Positions 45,773 to 57,112 of a stretch of DNA of 64,000 nt are shown piece after piece. Under the pieces are notes generated by a model. It was not told where the DNA came from. It made no database searches and saw only the letters and a list, made by a program, of their open reading frames with translations. This DNA is from an uncultured Alphaproteobacteria bacterium (GTDB lineage: Bacteria > Pseudomonadota > Alphaproteobacteria > UBA2966). The DNA lies in contig OY282368.1 in NCBI GenBank assembly GCA_958295725.1, forward strand, positions 2,440,001 to 2,504,000, written 5' to 3'. The position numbers and the translations under genes are program-made. Within the stretch, counting starts at the first letter, position 1. Every line of letters begins with the position of its first letter.

Positions 45773-46909
45773 TTATTCGGTGAGGTCCTCCCACATATCC
45801 TTCACCTTGGACAGAAAGCTCGCGGAATCGGGACTGGTCTTCTCGCTGCCTCCTTGCTCGAACTGGCGCAGCAGTTCCTTCTGACGCGAGGTCAGGTTGC
45901 GGGGCGTCTCGATGGTGGCCTGAATATAAAGGTCACCCACGCCGCGTCCGCGCAAGGCCGGCATACCCTTGCTCCTGAGTCGGAACTGCGTGCCCGTCTG
46001 CGTGCCTGCGGGGATGGATACCCGGGAGCGCTTGCCGTCGAGGGTCGGCACCTCGACGTCGCCGCCGAGGGTGGCGGTGGTCATCGGGATCGGCACCCGG
46101 CAATGAAGGTTCATGCCGTCGCGCTGGAACAGGCCGTGCGGCCGGACGGAGACGAAGACGTAGAGATCGCCCGGCGTTGCGCCGCGTACGCCTGCCTCTC
46201 CCTCGCCGGAGAGCCGGATCCGTGTCCCGTCCTCGACGCCCCGGGGGATGTCGACGCTGAGGGTCCTCGTCTTGGCCGTCCGGCCGCCGCCGCGGCAGGT
46301 CGGGCAAGGATCCTCGATGACGTAACCGGCGCCCTGACAGACCGGACAGGTGCGTTCGATGGTGAAGAAACCCTGCTGGGCGCGGACCTTGCCGACGCCC
46401 TGGCAGGTGTCGCACGACGTCGGTTCCGCGGCGTCGCGTGCTCCGGTGCCGCGGCAGTCGTCGCAGGACACGGTGGAGGGCACGTTGAGCTCGGCCTTGC
46501 GACCCCTGAAAGCGTCTTCGAGAGATATCTCCAGGTTGTAACGGAGGTCGGATCCGCGCGTACCGGCGCCCTGGGACCGCCGCTGGCCACCCATGAACTC
46601 GCCGAACAAATCGTCGAAGACGTCGGTGAACGACCCGCCGCCGAAGGAGAACTCGAAGCCACCGGGCCGCCCCCCCCCGGTCTGGTCGAAGGCGGCATGG
46701 CCGAACTGGTCGTAAGCGGCGCGCTTCCGCTCGTCGGACAGAACGTCGTAGGCCTCGTTGATTTCCTTGAACTTCCGCTCGGCGTCGACGTCGCCCGGAT
46801 TCTGGTCCGGGTGATACTTCATCGCCAGCTTGCGATAAGCCTTCTTGAGGTCGTCCGGCGCCGTGCCGCGCTGGACGCCGAGCAGATCGTAGTAGTCCGG
46901 CTTGGCCAT
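45773..46909 (-). CDS. dnaJ: Chaperone DnaJ (Hsp40)
   Basis: DnaJ stimulates the ATPase of DnaK and hands it substrates. The 378-residue protein has a J-domain with the HPD motif ([10 protein letters not shown] near 31-40), a Gly/Phe-rich stretch ([11 protein letters not shown]), four CxxCxGxG zinc repeats ([32 protein letters not shown]) and the C-terminal substrate domains. It is 79 bases downstream of dnaK on the same strand. Confidence 0.97.
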   Translation of the reverse strand: MAKPDYYDLLGVQRGTAPDDLKKAYRKLAMKYHPDQNPGDVDAERKFKEINEAYDVLSDERKRAAYDQFGHAAFDQTGGGRPGGFEFSFGGGSFTDVFDDLFGEFMGGQRRSQGAGTRGSDLRYNLEISLEDAFRGRKAELNVPSTVSCDDCRGTGARDAAEPTSCDTCQGVGKVRAQQGFFTIERTCPVCQGAGYVIEDPCPTCRGGGRTAKTRTLSVDIPRGVEDGTRIRLSGEGEAGVRGATPGDLYVFVSVRPHGLFQRDGMNLHCRVPIPMTTATLGGDVEVPTLDGKRSRVSIPAGTQTGTQFRLRSKGMPALRGRGVGDLYIQATIETPRNLTSRQKELLRQFEQGGSEKTSPDSASFLSKVKDMWEDLTE

Positions 46910-46988
46910 GCGTCAGGTTTCGACAAACGGCGGTTCGCGATCCGAACACGGTCCGGACGGATGCATTGCCGGCGCGGTCCGCGGGACG

Positions 46989-48953
<1,965 letters not shown>

Positions 48954-49035
48954 GACAAACTCCTTTCGCGGCGAGCCCGACAGGCCCCGCCCGAGGTTCC
49001 CGAGCCGTTCGGCGTCCCGTGGCCCGCGCCGAAAC

Positions 49036-49077
49036 GTCGTTGGCCTGTGGCGTATAGTCGTTGGCCTATGGCGTATA
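49036..49077. repeat. Near-perfect 21-bp tandem duplication upstream of dnaK
   Basis: Two 21-bp units, 49036-49056 and 49057-49077, differing at one base, share GTCGTTGGCCT and TGGCGTATA. The second unit overlaps the proposed -10 of the dnaK promoter, so the other unit falls in the dnaK leader. Confidence 0.88.
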
Positions 49078-49103
49078 TAGGTACAGAGGCATGGCCTCGC
49101 AAG
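49074..49103 (-). promoter_or_regulatory. Probable heat-shock (RpoH) promoter of dnaK
   Basis: On the minus strand CTTGCGA (49103-49097), 15 bases, then CCTATATA (49081-49074). This matches the alphaproteobacterial sigma-32 pattern of CTTG plus a CYTATNT-type -10. The start codon is about 120 bases downstream. Seen by eye only. Confidence 0.5.
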
Positions 49104-49204
49104 GACTTGGAACGCCGATTTCGCCCGGATATCCGCCGCTTTAAGCCTCGCGAGCGCCCGGACTCGAATGAACGGACTCGCACCCCGGGCACGGACCTAC
49201 GGCA

Positions 49205-50092
49205 ATGATCGTCTCCGCCAGCTACCGCACGGACATACCGGCGTTCTACGGCGACTGGTTCATGAAGCGCCTCGCCACCGGCGCGTGCGTGGTAACGAAT
49301 CCCTACGGCGGGCCTCGATACAGGGTGTCCCTGGCGATCGAGGATGTCGACGGGTTCGTGTTCTGGACGCGCAACCCGGCCCCGTTTCTGCCCCATCTGG
49401 AGCGCGTGCGCGACCTCGGCTACCCGTTCGCCATCCAGTTCACCGTGCTGGGCTATCCGGCGGCCATCGACCGTTCCGTACCGCCCGTTGAGTTCCAGGT
49501 CGAGACCTTCCGGCGGCTCGCTCGCGCATACGGACCCGACACCCTCGTCTGGCGCTACGACCCGGTGCTCCTGAGCTCGCTGACGCCTCCCGCGTTCCAT
49601 CGCGACAACTTCGCGGCCCTCTGTCAGCGACTGGTCGGCCTGACCGACGAGGCGGTGATCTCCTTCGTCACTCCCTACCGCAAATCCCGGCGGAACCTGG
49701 ACGCGGCGTCGCGGAAGCACGGCTTCCGCTGGCGGGAGGTCAGGGCGTCCGAGGCGACGGACCTCGCCGGGGAGTTCGCGCGCCTCGCCGCCGCCAGCGG
49801 GGTGAAGGTCACCGTCTGCTCCCAGCCCGGGTTCCGGATCCCGTCCGTCCGTGCCGCCCGCTGCATCGACGCGGAACGACTGTCCCGAGTCGCCGGCTTC
49901 CGCATCGCCGCCCGGCACAAGGGCAACCGGCCGGGATGCCTCTGTCACGAATCGCGCGACATTGGAGCCTACGACACGTGTCCCCACGGCTGCGCGTACT
50001 GCTACGCCGTGAGCGACAGGGACAAGGCGGCGAGGCGGTTCAAGCGGCACGACGCGGACGCCGACATTCTGGGGACGTCCGGGTCCCGTTGA
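49205..50092 (+). CDS. DUF1848 family protein with C-terminal cysteine cluster
   Basis: The 295-residue protein matches the DUF1848 layout: IVSASYRTDIPAFYGDWFMKRL, VFWTRNPAPFLPHL, LVWRYDPVLLS, and near the end CLCHESRDIGAYDTCPHGCAYCYAV. The C-x3-C-x2-C run resembles a radical-SAM or other Fe-S cluster ligand set. Biochemical role not established. It sits between the dnaK promoter (divergent) and grpE (convergent). Confidence 0.82.
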   Translation: MIVSASYRTDIPAFYGDWFMKRLATGACVVTNPYGGPRYRVSLAIEDVDGFVFWTRNPAPFLPHLERVRDLGYPFAIQFTVLGYPAAIDRSVPPVEFQVETFRRLARAYGPDTLVWRYDPVLLSSLTPPAFHRDNFAALCQRLVGLTDEAVISFVTPYRKSRRNLDAASRKHGFRWREVRASEATDLAGEFARLAAASGVKVTVCSQPGFRIPSVRAARCIDAERLSRVAGFRIAARHKGNRPGCLCHESRDIGAYDTCPHGCAYCYAVSDRDKAARRFKRHDADADILGTSGSR

Positions 50093-50131
50093 ATCCCGAT
50101 GAATCCCGACCCGTCCCGGGAATGACCGCCT

Positions 50132-50884
50132 TCAGGAGGACTCGCCGTCCGTATCCTCCGTACTCTCCGATTTCTTCGCCACCCCGACCATCGCGGGACG
50201 CAACAGCCGCTCGCCGATGACATAGCCGAGCTGCGCGACCTCGACCACCGTGCCCGGCTCGGCGTCCGGGCTCTCGACCTGGAACATCGCCTGATGGAAG
50301 TTGTGGTCGAACTTCTCGCCGAGGGGGTCCACCGGCCGTATCCCGTGGCGCTCCATCGCGGTCCGCAGCTCCCGTTGCGTCAACTCGACGCCCTGGTACA
50401 GGGTTTCCATGACGTCGTTGCCCGCGCGCGCGTCTTCCGGCACGGCCTCGAGAGCCCGGGCGAGATTGTCGCCCACGGCAAGAACGTCGCGGGCGAAATT
50501 GGCGATCGCGTACCTGGCGGTGTCCTCCTTCTCCCGTCTTGCGCGGCGGCGCGTGTTCTCTGCCTCGGCAAGTGCCCGCAGCAGCTGATCTTTGAGGTCA
50601 CGGATACGATCCCCGGACGATGCGTCCGCTTCGGTCGCTTCCGTCTCGATTTCCGACTCGGGTCCCGTGTCTCCGTCCCCGACGTCCGCGCTCCCGGATT
50701 GGGAAACGGCCTCCTCCACGGAGCCCTCTTCGGGTCCCGAGATATTCTCTCCGTTCGCTCCGGTGTCCGATTTCTCGTCTTTCAAGCGTTCGACCTCCGT
50801 GTTGTCGTTTACGCCGTTCGCCACGGCCTCGTGCATTTCCGAACCCTGCCATAACAGGTCGGGCCCGGAAGGGTTAGACATCAT
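50132..50884 (-). CDS. grpE: Nucleotide exchange factor GrpE
   Basis: GrpE releases ADP from DnaK. The 250-residue protein has a long acidic N-terminal region (about residues 20-85), a coiled coil with LRALAEAENTRRRARREKEDT and YAIANFARDVLAVGDNLARAL, and the C-terminal beta domain GEKFDHNFHQAMFQVES and GYVIGERLLRPAMVGVAK. The ATG at 50884 is chosen with GGAGGGCAGG upstream; an ATG at 50836 is a real alternative. It lies downstream of hrcA. Confidence 0.94.
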   Translation of the reverse strand: MMSNPSGPDLLWQGSEMHEAVANGVNDNTEVERLKDEKSDTGANGENISGPEEGSVEEAVSQSGSADVGDGDTGPESEIETEATEADASSGDRIRDLKDQLLRALAEAENTRRRARREKEDTARYAIANFARDVLAVGDNLARALEAVPEDARAGNDVMETLYQGVELTQRELRTAMERHGIRPVDPLGEKFDHNFHQAMFQVESPDAEPGTVVEVAQLGYVIGERLLRPAMVGVAKKSESTEDTDGESS

Positions 50885-50981
50885 GGATTGGCCTGCCCTC
50901 CTCGATATCGCTCCGTGCCCGATCGTCACCCGACCCCGAGCGCAACCCACGATACTCGAGGCCAGGGCAGGTCGAGCCACA

Positions 50982-52019
50982 TCAGCCCACGAGATCTCCC
51001 ACGACCTTCGCCGTATAATCCACCATCGGGACGATGCGGGCGTAATTGAGGCGTTTCGGCCCGATAACCCCGATCGCGCCGACCACCGTGTTCCGGGAGT
51101 CGTGATAGGGGGCGACAACCAGCGAACAGCCCGCCATGTTGAAGAGCTTGTTCTCCGCCCCTATGTAAATCTGGACACCCTCGCCGCCTTCCGTCAGCTC
51201 GAGCAACCGAATGACCTCCTTCTTGGTTTCCAGGGCGTCGTACAGCTCGCGCACGCGTTCGAGGTCCTCTGTCGCGCTGACGTCCTCCAGCAGGCGCGCC
51301 TGTCCCCGGACGATGAGTGTCTCGCGGCTCGAGTCCCCGCCCCACATGGCGAGCCCCGCCTCCACGATCCGTGCCGTGAGCTCGTTGAGTTCGGCACGAT
51401 CGGCCTCCAGCTCCTCGGAGATGTTGGCGCGGACCTCGTCGAGGGTCCGGCCCAGCAGACGCGCGCTCAGATAGTTCGAGGCCTCGACCAGCACCGACGG
51501 TGGCAGGTCGAGCGGCGTCTCGATCACGCGGTTCTCCACGAGTCCGTCGCCGCCCACGAGAACGACCAGCGCGCGTCCCGGTGAGAGGCTGACGAACTCG
51601 GCGTGCTTGAGGGCGGGATCCTTGCGCTTGGGCGCCACGACGAGGCCCGTATAGTGGGAAAGACCGGACAGAATCTGGGTCGCCTCGGTCAGGACGTCGT
51701 CCGTCCCCCGTCCGGACGCTGCGCACCGCGCCTCGATGTCCGAACGTTCCCGCTCGGTGAGATTGCCGACTTCCAGGAGGCCGTCGACGAAAAACCGCAG
51801 GCCCGCCTCGGTAGGCAGGCGGCCCGACGAGGTATGCGGCGAAAACAGCAGGCCGAAGCGCTCCAGATCGGCCATCACATGCCGGATCGACGCCGGAGAC
51901 AGCGTGATAGGCAGACGGTTGGCGATCGTTTTCGATCCCACCGGCTCGCCGGTCTCGACATAGACTTCGACGATCTGGCGCAGGATCTCGCGGGAGCGTT
52001 CGCTGAGCTCCGTGATCAT
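50982..52019 (-). CDS. hrcA: Heat-inducible transcription repressor HrcA
   Basis: HrcA represses chaperone operons by binding CIRCE sites. The 345-residue protein starts with a winged-helix domain (EVYVETGEPVGSKTIANRLPITLSPASIRHVMADLE) and has GLLFSPHTSSGRLPTEAGLRFFVD, LVVLVGGDGLVENRVIETP and a C-terminal GAIGVIGPKRLNYARIVPMVDYTAKVV. It precedes grpE by about 97 bases. No CIRCE repeat was found in this window. Confidence 0.95.
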   Translation of the reverse strand: MITELSERSREILRQIVEVYVETGEPVGSKTIANRLPITLSPASIRHVMADLERFGLLFSPHTSSGRLPTEAGLRFFVDGLLEVGNLTERERSDIEARCAASGRGTDDVLTEATQILSGLSHYTGLVVAPKRKDPALKHAEFVSLSPGRALVVLVGGDGLVENRVIETPLDLPPSVLVEASNYLSARLLGRTLDEVRANISEELEADRAELNELTARIVEAGLAMWGGDSSRETLIVRGQARLLEDVSATEDLERVRELYDALETKKEVIRLLELTEGGEGVQIYIGAENKLFNMAGCSLVVAPYHDSRNTVVGAIGVIGPKRLNYARIVPMVDYTAKVVGDLVG

Positions 52020-52075
52020 CTTCGTCGCGAACCCCGGATGACAGGCGGTATATGTCTTCGCCTCGCGAGAAAACG

Positions 52076-52104
52076 AATGTAGTAATGGGGTTCCGGTCCG
52101 TCAA
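52076..52104 (-). promoter_or_regulatory. Probable sigma-70 promoter of hrcA
   Basis: On the minus strand TTGACG (52104-52099), a 17-base spacer, then TACATT (52081-52076). The match is 5/6 and 4/6 to the housekeeping consensus with ideal spacing; the predicted leader is about 50 bases. Confidence 0.5.
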
Positions 52105-52171
52105 CGCGGAGCGCGATCGATAACGCTCGCGCCGCACGCGATTTGTTCGGCCGGCGCGAGCACGCGTTCAC

Positions 52172-52185
52172 GGAGAGGAACCCTG
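52172..52185 (+). promoter_or_regulatory. Strong ribosome binding site before an in-frame CTG
   Basis: GGAGAGG at 52172-52178 is followed after AACC by CTG at 52183, in frame with the amidase gene. The only in-frame ATG, at 52225, has no Shine-Dalgarno match nearby. Confidence 0.4.
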
Positions 52186-52224
52186 TCTCGATCACACGAT
52201 CCATCCGCGCTGTCGATCACCGAG

Positions 52225-53592
52225 ATGGGGCGGGCGCTCGCATCGGGCGACTTGACCGCGCGGGCCCTGACCGACGCGCATCTAGAGCGTATCGAGCGTC
52301 TCCAACCGACAATCAATTGTTTCATCTCGTGGGACGCGGCGGGCGCGCGTGCCGCCGCGACGCGATCGGACCGCGACAGGTCCGACGGGCGCCGCCGGGG
52401 AGAGTTGCAGGGTGTCCCGCTCGCGCACAAGGACGTCTTTCACCGCGAAGGCGTTCCCGTCACCTCGGGCATGCGCGTCCTCGACGCGCCGGCGACCTTT
52501 ACGGCGACGGCGATCAACCGCCTGGAACGGTTGGGAGCCGTCAATCTCGGGCGCCTGAACCTCGACGAATTCGCCGGGCTCGGGACCAACGAGCATTTCG
52601 GTCGTTGCATCAATCCGTGGAACCCGGAGCACATCTGCGGCGGCTCCTCCAGTGGACCGGGGGCCGCAGTCGCCGCACGGCTGGCGGCTGGCGCGCTCGG
52701 CTCCGATGCCGGCGGCTCCATACGCCTGCCGGCGGCGATGTGCGGGGTTGTCGGCCTCAAGCCTACGTTCGGCCTGGTCAGTCGCCGCGGTAACGTGCAT
52801 ACCACTTGGTCCGTCGACTGCCTGGGTCCGCTGGTCCGTTCAGTCGAGGATTGCGCGCTGGTGCTTCAGGCGATCGCGGGCCCGGATCCGGAAGACCCGA
52901 CGACGGCGGGGGTCGAGATCCCGGACTATGGTCGGGCGCTCGTCGGCGACCTGCGGGGCATCACCGTCGCGCGCGCGACGGGATCTCTCCTTTCCGTCGT
53001 CGATGGCGAGGTTGTCGAGGCCATGGATGCGGCACTCGGGCGGTTGAGAGATCTCGGGGCCGAGGTTGTCGACGTCGCCGTCCCCAACGTGGAGCGGCTC
53101 AACGACCTCCAGCAGGTGCTGACCAAGGCCGAGCGCGCGACGATCTACAGCCGCGCGCTCAGAACCAGACCCGACCGGGTCTCCTTCGTCGCACGTAGCG
53201 TTCTCTACGAAGGGTTCCTGATACCGGCCACGCGCTATCTGGAAGCCCTGTCCCTTCGCGAAGCCCTGTTGCGCGATCACCTTGCCGCCGTTCACGCCGA
53301 AGCCGACGTGCTGTTCGCCCCTGTGATCGCAACTCCGGTGCCCGAGGTCGCCGAAATCGAGACCGCCGACGCGGACGAGTTGGAGCGGACTTTCACCAAG
53401 TCGGCCGGATGCGTTCGCTTCGCCAGCTATCTGGGAATCCCGGGAATGTCGGTACCTTGCGGGTTCACGAAAAACGGCCTGCCGACAGCCTTCCAGCTTC
53501 TTGGGCCGCCGTTCTCCGAAGCCCTGTTGTTCCGCGTGGGCCATGCGTACCAGCAGACGACGGACTGGCATCGTTCGGCGCCGTCGCTGTGA
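52225..53592 (+). CDS. Amidase signature-family enzyme
   Basis: The 455-residue hydrolase has the Ser-cisSer-Lys triad of the amidase signature family: the lysine in PLAHKDVF, the cis-serine in CGGSSSGPGAAVAARL and the nucleophile in DAGGSIRLPAAMCG, followed by VGLKPTFGLVSR. Family members cleave amides, including GatA-type and aryl amides; the absence of gatC and gatB nearby argues against GatA. The true start may be the CTG at 52183, which would restore 14 N-terminal residues (SALSITE) typical of relatives. Divergent from hrcA. Confidence 0.88.
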   Translation: MGRALASGDLTARALTDAHLERIERLQPTINCFISWDAAGARAAATRSDRDRSDGRRRGELQGVPLAHKDVFHREGVPVTSGMRVLDAPATFTATAINRLERLGAVNLGRLNLDEFAGLGTNEHFGRCINPWNPEHICGGSSSGPGAAVAARLAAGALGSDAGGSIRLPAAMCGVVGLKPTFGLVSRRGNVHTTWSVDCLGPLVRSVEDCALVLQAIAGPDPEDPTTAGVEIPDYGRALVGDLRGITVARATGSLLSVVDGEVVEAMDAALGRLRDLGAEVVDVAVPNVERLNDLQQVLTKAERATIYSRALRTRPDRVSFVARSVLYEGFLIPATRYLEALSLREALLRDHLAAVHAEADVLFAPVIATPVPEVAEIETADADELERTFTKSAGCVRFASYLGIPGMSVPCGFTKNGLPTAFQLLGPPFSEALLFRVGHAYQQTTDWHRSAPSL

Positions 53593-53701
53593 CGTTGCGG
53601 CGCCTCCGGTCTGGATCGTCCGTCGTCCGATCCATGGCATTCCGGGCTCCGGGCACCGGTCGTCCGGGGTATTCCCGGTCCGCGGTTCCAGGGGATTTAG
53701 A

Positions 53702-54058
53702 GTGACTTACGACGAGTTCAACGCCTTCTGCGAGTCGCTTCCCGCCACCACGTACGTGATACAGTGGGGCGGCTCGCATGTCTGGAAGGTCGGCGGCAAG
53801 GTATTCGCCATCGGCGGCTGGGCCGACGACCAGGAAGCGTACACGTTCAAGGTGAGCGAGATCGCGTACGAAATGCTCAGGGATCGTCCGGGCCTGCGTC
53901 CGGCGCCTTACCTCGCGTCGCGTGGGATGAAGTGGATCCAGCACTATTCCGAGCCGGGACTGTCCGACGCGGACTTGGAGGACTATCTGAGGCAGTCTCA
54001 CCGGATCGTCGCTCGGGGTCTCAGCAAGAAAAAGCAAAGGGAATTGGGTCTCGCGTAA
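53702..54058 (+). CDS. MmcQ/YjbR-family protein
   Basis: The 118-residue protein matches the YjbR/CyaY-like fold: MTYDEFNAFCESLPATTY, GSHVWKVGGKVFAIGGWA, TFKVSEIAYEMLRDRPGLRPAPYLASRGMKW and a C-terminal DLEDYLRQSHRIVARGL. The start is GTG at 53702. Members are small DNA-binding-like proteins of unproven role. It lies 110 bases after the amidase. Confidence 0.85.
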   Translation: MTYDEFNAFCESLPATTYVIQWGGSHVWKVGGKVFAIGGWADDQEAYTFKVSEIAYEMLRDRPGLRPAPYLASRGMKWIQHYSEPGLSDADLEDYLRQSHRIVARGLSKKKQRELGLA

Positions 54059-54129
54059 GGGTCGGCGTGGTCCGGTTTGTGAATTCTGCGCCGAGGCAGA
54101 TCCGGCAGTCGTCTACGCAGCAATCTGAC

Positions 54130-54480
54130 ATGGCCGTCCACACCATCGTTATCCCGGACATGGCGCGCGGCGACGAACCGCGCAGCATCGTCTGGGACGA
54201 CGAGGCCGGAACGGTCGAGGGGAACCACAGCCACATCCGTTATCTGAAGTGGGCTATCGACGCGCCGAAGCCGGTCACCGTCGGCGTGGGCCAGATTTGG
54301 CACCTCCGCGATCCGGGCCACGATCCCACCGAGTTCTTCACGCTCCTGTGCACCGCTTACAACCCCATCGTCCTTGAGCCGCTCCGCTCGACCCTCCCGC
54401 CCGTCTTCGACGGCATCGAGGCCCCCGAAGGCGAACCCGGGGAGTACCTCTACGACGAGAACGGCGACCTGATGGTGTGA
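54130..54480 (+). CDS. Conserved-looking hypothetical protein
   Basis: The 116-residue acidic protein (AVHTIVIPDMARGDEPRSIV, VEGNHSHIRYLKWAIDAP, GEYLYDENGDLMV) is not a family I recognise. Codon use is like its neighbours, which supports a real gene. The ATG at 54130 is the first good start. It ends 74 bases before the convergent methyltransferase. Confidence 0.5.
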   Translation: MAVHTIVIPDMARGDEPRSIVWDDEAGTVEGNHSHIRYLKWAIDAPKPVTVGVGQIWHLRDPGHDPTEFFTLLCTAYNPIVLEPLRSTLPPVFDGIEAPEGEPGEYLYDENGDLMV

Positions 54481-54553
54481 CGCGAAAGTCACGATTCGGC
54501 CCGGATTTACAGCTTGTAAAATTGTTCGCGATCTTTTGCCTCCTACACGGTTC

Positions 54554-55375
54554 CTACTTCGTGCCCCAGGAGACCATATCGGCCGATTCGAGCTCGTAAC
54601 GGTCTCCGGCAAGGTGCGCGGCGAACGCTTCCTCGACAGCTGCGTCCAGACGAGACCTGTCCTCGGCGTCGAGCGTTTCCAGCCACGACCCATATCGCCG
54701 TTCCAGCAGGCTCCGCCAGAACCGAGAGCCGGCTTCCCGGGTCACGACCCGCAGGATTTCTCGCTCCCCGACCTCGTCGAACCCGGCGGCGTCGAACCCG
54801 GCCCTCAGCGAACCCGGTTCGCGGAACCGGAGCCGCTTCGGCTTCGCCGCGCCCACCCTCTCCGGGAACATGCCGCAGACCACGTTCGCCAGCACGGCCG
54901 AGAGGGTGTTCCGTTCCTCGACTCCGTGGGTCATGAAACCCGCCCTGCCTCCCGGTTTCAGGACCCGCCTTGCTTCACGGAGGGTTTGCGCCGCGTCTTC
55001 CGAGGACTGAAGTCCGAAGCGGCACGTCACCGCGTCGAACGTATCGTCGGCGAATGGCAGATATTCCATCCGCGCGATCTGGAACTTCATGTTGTTCAAC
55101 TCGAGCGTCGCCGCCCGACGCCGCGCACCCGCGAGCATTTCGCCGTGCGCGTCCAGCGCCGTTACCGAGCCGCCGGCCCCCACCCTCAGGGCGATACTGA
55201 TGGCAGGCTCGCCGCTGCCGGAGGCGAGGTCGAGCACATCGTCCCCCGATCCGATACCGGCGAGATCGATGAGAATCCGGTTGAGCTCGTCGGTGACCGA
55301 CTCGCCTTCGGGCGCGTGCTTGTCCCAGAAGACGGCGCGAGCCGTCCACTCTTCCCGCGACGGGGATGCGCTCAC
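54554..55375 (-). CDS. Class I SAM-dependent methyltransferase
   Basis: The 273-residue protein has motif I VLDLASGSGEPAISIALRVG near 46-65, ALDAHGEMLAGAR, YLPFADDTFDAVTCRFGLQ (motif IV-like) and LREARRVLKPGGRAGFM. This is the UbiE/COQ5-like methyltransferase layout. Substrate unknown. It sits between the hypothetical gene (convergent) and tRNA-Ala. Confidence 0.86.
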   Translation of the reverse strand: MSASPSREEWTARAVFWDKHAPEGESVTDELNRILIDLAGIGSGDDVLDLASGSGEPAISIALRVGAGGSVTALDAHGEMLAGARRRAATLELNNMKFQIARMEYLPFADDTFDAVTCRFGLQSSEDAAQTLREARRVLKPGGRAGFMTHGVEERNTLSAVLANVVCGMFPERVGAAKPKRLRFREPGSLRAGFDAAGFDEVGEREILRVVTREAGSRFWRSLLERRYGSWLETLDAEDRSRLDAAVEEAFAAHLAGDRYELESADMVSWGTK

Positions 55376-55453
55376 CGGGTATCTACCTTCACGCCCCGCG
55401 ATCCGACATCGGGAGCATATTTACCGTCTTGCCGAGCGGAAGCCCGCGAAGGC

Positions 55454-55529
55454 TGGTGGAGCCGAGGGGAGTCGAACCCCTGACCTCGACATTGCGAACG
55501 TCGCGCTCTCCCAACTGAGCTACGGCCCC
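55454..55529 (-). tRNA. tRNA-Ala (anticodon CGC)
   Basis: A 76-base cloverleaf on the minus strand: acceptor GGGGCCG/CGGCTCC with the G3-U70 wobble that marks alanine tRNAs, D-arm GCTCAGTTGGGAGAGC, anticodon loop TTCGCAA (CGC, reading GCG), T-arm AGGGG-TTCGACT-CCCCT, discriminator A and encoded CCA at 55456-55454. Confidence 0.95.
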
Positions 55530-55674
55530 GAACGTCACGCGTTCACCCGCCGGGCGACGGGAAGCGCGCGGATAATGGGTGCGCCCCCGACCGGTGTCAA
55601 GGCGTGCGACATCCGCGCGGCGAGGTGTTATAGATGGAGTCCATCGTCGGGACGCGGAGGCTCGGAGCGGGGTC

Positions 55675-55968
55675 ATGTATTCGCTTCTCCAACTCATCAG
55701 CACCGTCATTACGCTTTATATCTGGGCGCTCATCGTTTTCGCGGTGTTGAGCTGGCTGGTGGCGTTCAACGTGGTCAACACTCAGAACCGTTTGGTCTAC
55801 ATGGTGGGTGATTTCCTGTATCGCATCACCGAGCCGGCCCTGAGACCCATCCGCCGATTCATCCCCCTCCTGGGCGGTATCGATATCTCGCCCGTCGTGC
55901 TTATCCTCGCCTTGATCTTCGCGCGCAATATCCTGTTCGAGATATTCCTGGGACAGGGTGGCCTCTGA
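55675..55968 (+). CDS. YggT-family membrane protein
   Basis: The 97-residue protein has two hydrophobic helices ([21 protein letters not shown] and [21 protein letters not shown]) and the family's [23 protein letters not shown] between them. YggT proteins are small inner-membrane proteins tied to osmotic stress in some reports. It is followed 1 base later by folD. Confidence 0.9.
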   Translation: MYSLLQLISTVITLYIWALIVFAVLSWLVAFNVVNTQNRLVYMVGDFLYRITEPALRPIRRFIPLLGGIDISPVVLILALIFARNILFEIFLGQGGL

Positions 55969-55969
55969 C

Positions 55970-56860
55970 ATGGACATGGCCCGCATCATCGACGGCAAAG
56001 CGCTCGCCGCAGGGATTCGCGAGAAAGTGGCGCGCCGCGTCGCGCTCTTGAAGGCCGAGCACGGCGTGACCCCGGGCCTCGCGGTCATGCAGGTGGGCGA
56101 CGACCCCGCCAGCCGGGTCTATACGCGCAACAAGGCGAAACAGACCGTCGAAGCGGAGATGGCGTCGTTCAAGTTCGACTTGGCCGCGGAAACGACCCAA
56201 AAGGATCTGCTTCGCAAGATCTCCGAACTCAACGAGGATTCGAGGGTCAACGGCATCCTCGTCCAGCTCCCGCTTCCCGACCGGATCGAGGAACACGCCG
56301 TCATCAACGCCATCGATCCCGCCAAGGACGTGGACGGTTTCCATACGATCAACACCGGACTGCTGGCGACGGGCCAGGACGCGCTCGTGCCCTGTACCCC
56401 GCTTGGCTGCCTGATGATGCTCAGGGATGCCCTCGGGGATCTGGGAGGGCAGAAGGCATTGGTCCTGGGCCGCTCCAACATCGTCGGCAAGCCGATGGCC
56501 ATGTTGCTTATCAAGGAGAACTGCACCGTCACCGTGGCGCACTCCCGGACGCGGGACCTTGCGGCGGAAGTCCGGCAGGCGGATGTTCTCGTCGCCGCGG
56601 CCGGCCGTCCCCGGATGGTCAAGGGAGACTGGATCAAACCCGGCGCCACGGTGATCGATGTCGGCATCAACCGGGTGCCCATCGGGGAGGATGAGAAGAC
56701 CCGGCTCGTCGGCGACGTCGATTTCGATGAAGCGGTGACGGTGGCGGGCGCCATTACGCCGGTTCCCGGCGGGGTCGGCCCCATGACCATCGCCTGCCTG
56801 CTGCACAATACCGTGGCGGCCTGCTGCCGTCAGAGCGGGATCGATCTCCCCGAGGATTAG
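55970..56860 (+). CDS. folD: Bifunctional methylene-THF dehydrogenase/cyclohydrolase FolD
   Basis: FolD interconverts methylene-, methenyl- and formyl-tetrahydrofolate. The 296 residues include [17 protein letters not shown] (with the catalytic Y and K), [33 protein letters not shown], the cofactor loop [16 protein letters not shown] and the end [19 protein letters not shown]. The first ATG at 55970 is preferred; GTG at 55958 overlaps YggT. Confidence 0.96.
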   Translation: MDMARIIDGKALAAGIREKVARRVALLKAEHGVTPGLAVMQVGDDPASRVYTRNKAKQTVEAEMASFKFDLAAETTQKDLLRKISELNEDSRVNGILVQLPLPDRIEEHAVINAIDPAKDVDGFHTINTGLLATGQDALVPCTPLGCLMMLRDALGDLGGQKALVLGRSNIVGKPMAMLLIKENCTVTVAHSRTRDLAAEVRQADVLVAAAGRPRMVKGDWIKPGATVIDVGINRVPIGEDEKTRLVGDVDFDEAVTVAGAITPVPGGVGPMTIACLLHNTVAACCRQSGIDLPED

Positions 56861-56936
56861 GTGAGGATTAGGTAAGGTCAGATCAAGCTGCTTCGCTATG
56901 CGGAGGGGGTATTCCCGATACCCGATGGAACGTGGC

Positions 56937-57077
56937 GATCTCGATAATGCTCGCGTCCACGATGGTCCCTCCCCGAAGCCGCAGGCCCCGCGACGCCAGG
57001 TGCGCGCCGACCTCTTCCAACAGCGCCTCGCCCAGGTCGTGCCCCTCCAACAGATGCCGGAACTTGAGAGGGGCTGT
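56937..57077 (-). pseudogene. IS5-type transposase fragment
   Basis: About 45 residues on the minus strand, LKFRHLLEGHDLGEALLEEV continuing to GLRLRGGTIVDASIIEI, match the central part of IS5/IS903-like transposases, including the first DDE aspartate in TIVDAS. Both ends are unrelated, so it is a remnant. It differs in orientation from the intact IS427-group element 36 bases away. Confidence 0.7.
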
Positions 57078-57112
57078 TACGACACGACCCCGAACTCGAT
57101 CAGACCTTCCTA

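Noticed and set aside
52020-52180. CIRCE operator for HrcA
   Set aside because: No TTAGCACTC-N9-GAGTGCTAA-like inverted repeat is present here or before dnaK or grpE.
52225-53592. GatA subunit of the tRNA amidotransferase
   Set aside because: The amidase signature fits, but there are no gatB or gatC neighbours, so only the general family is called.
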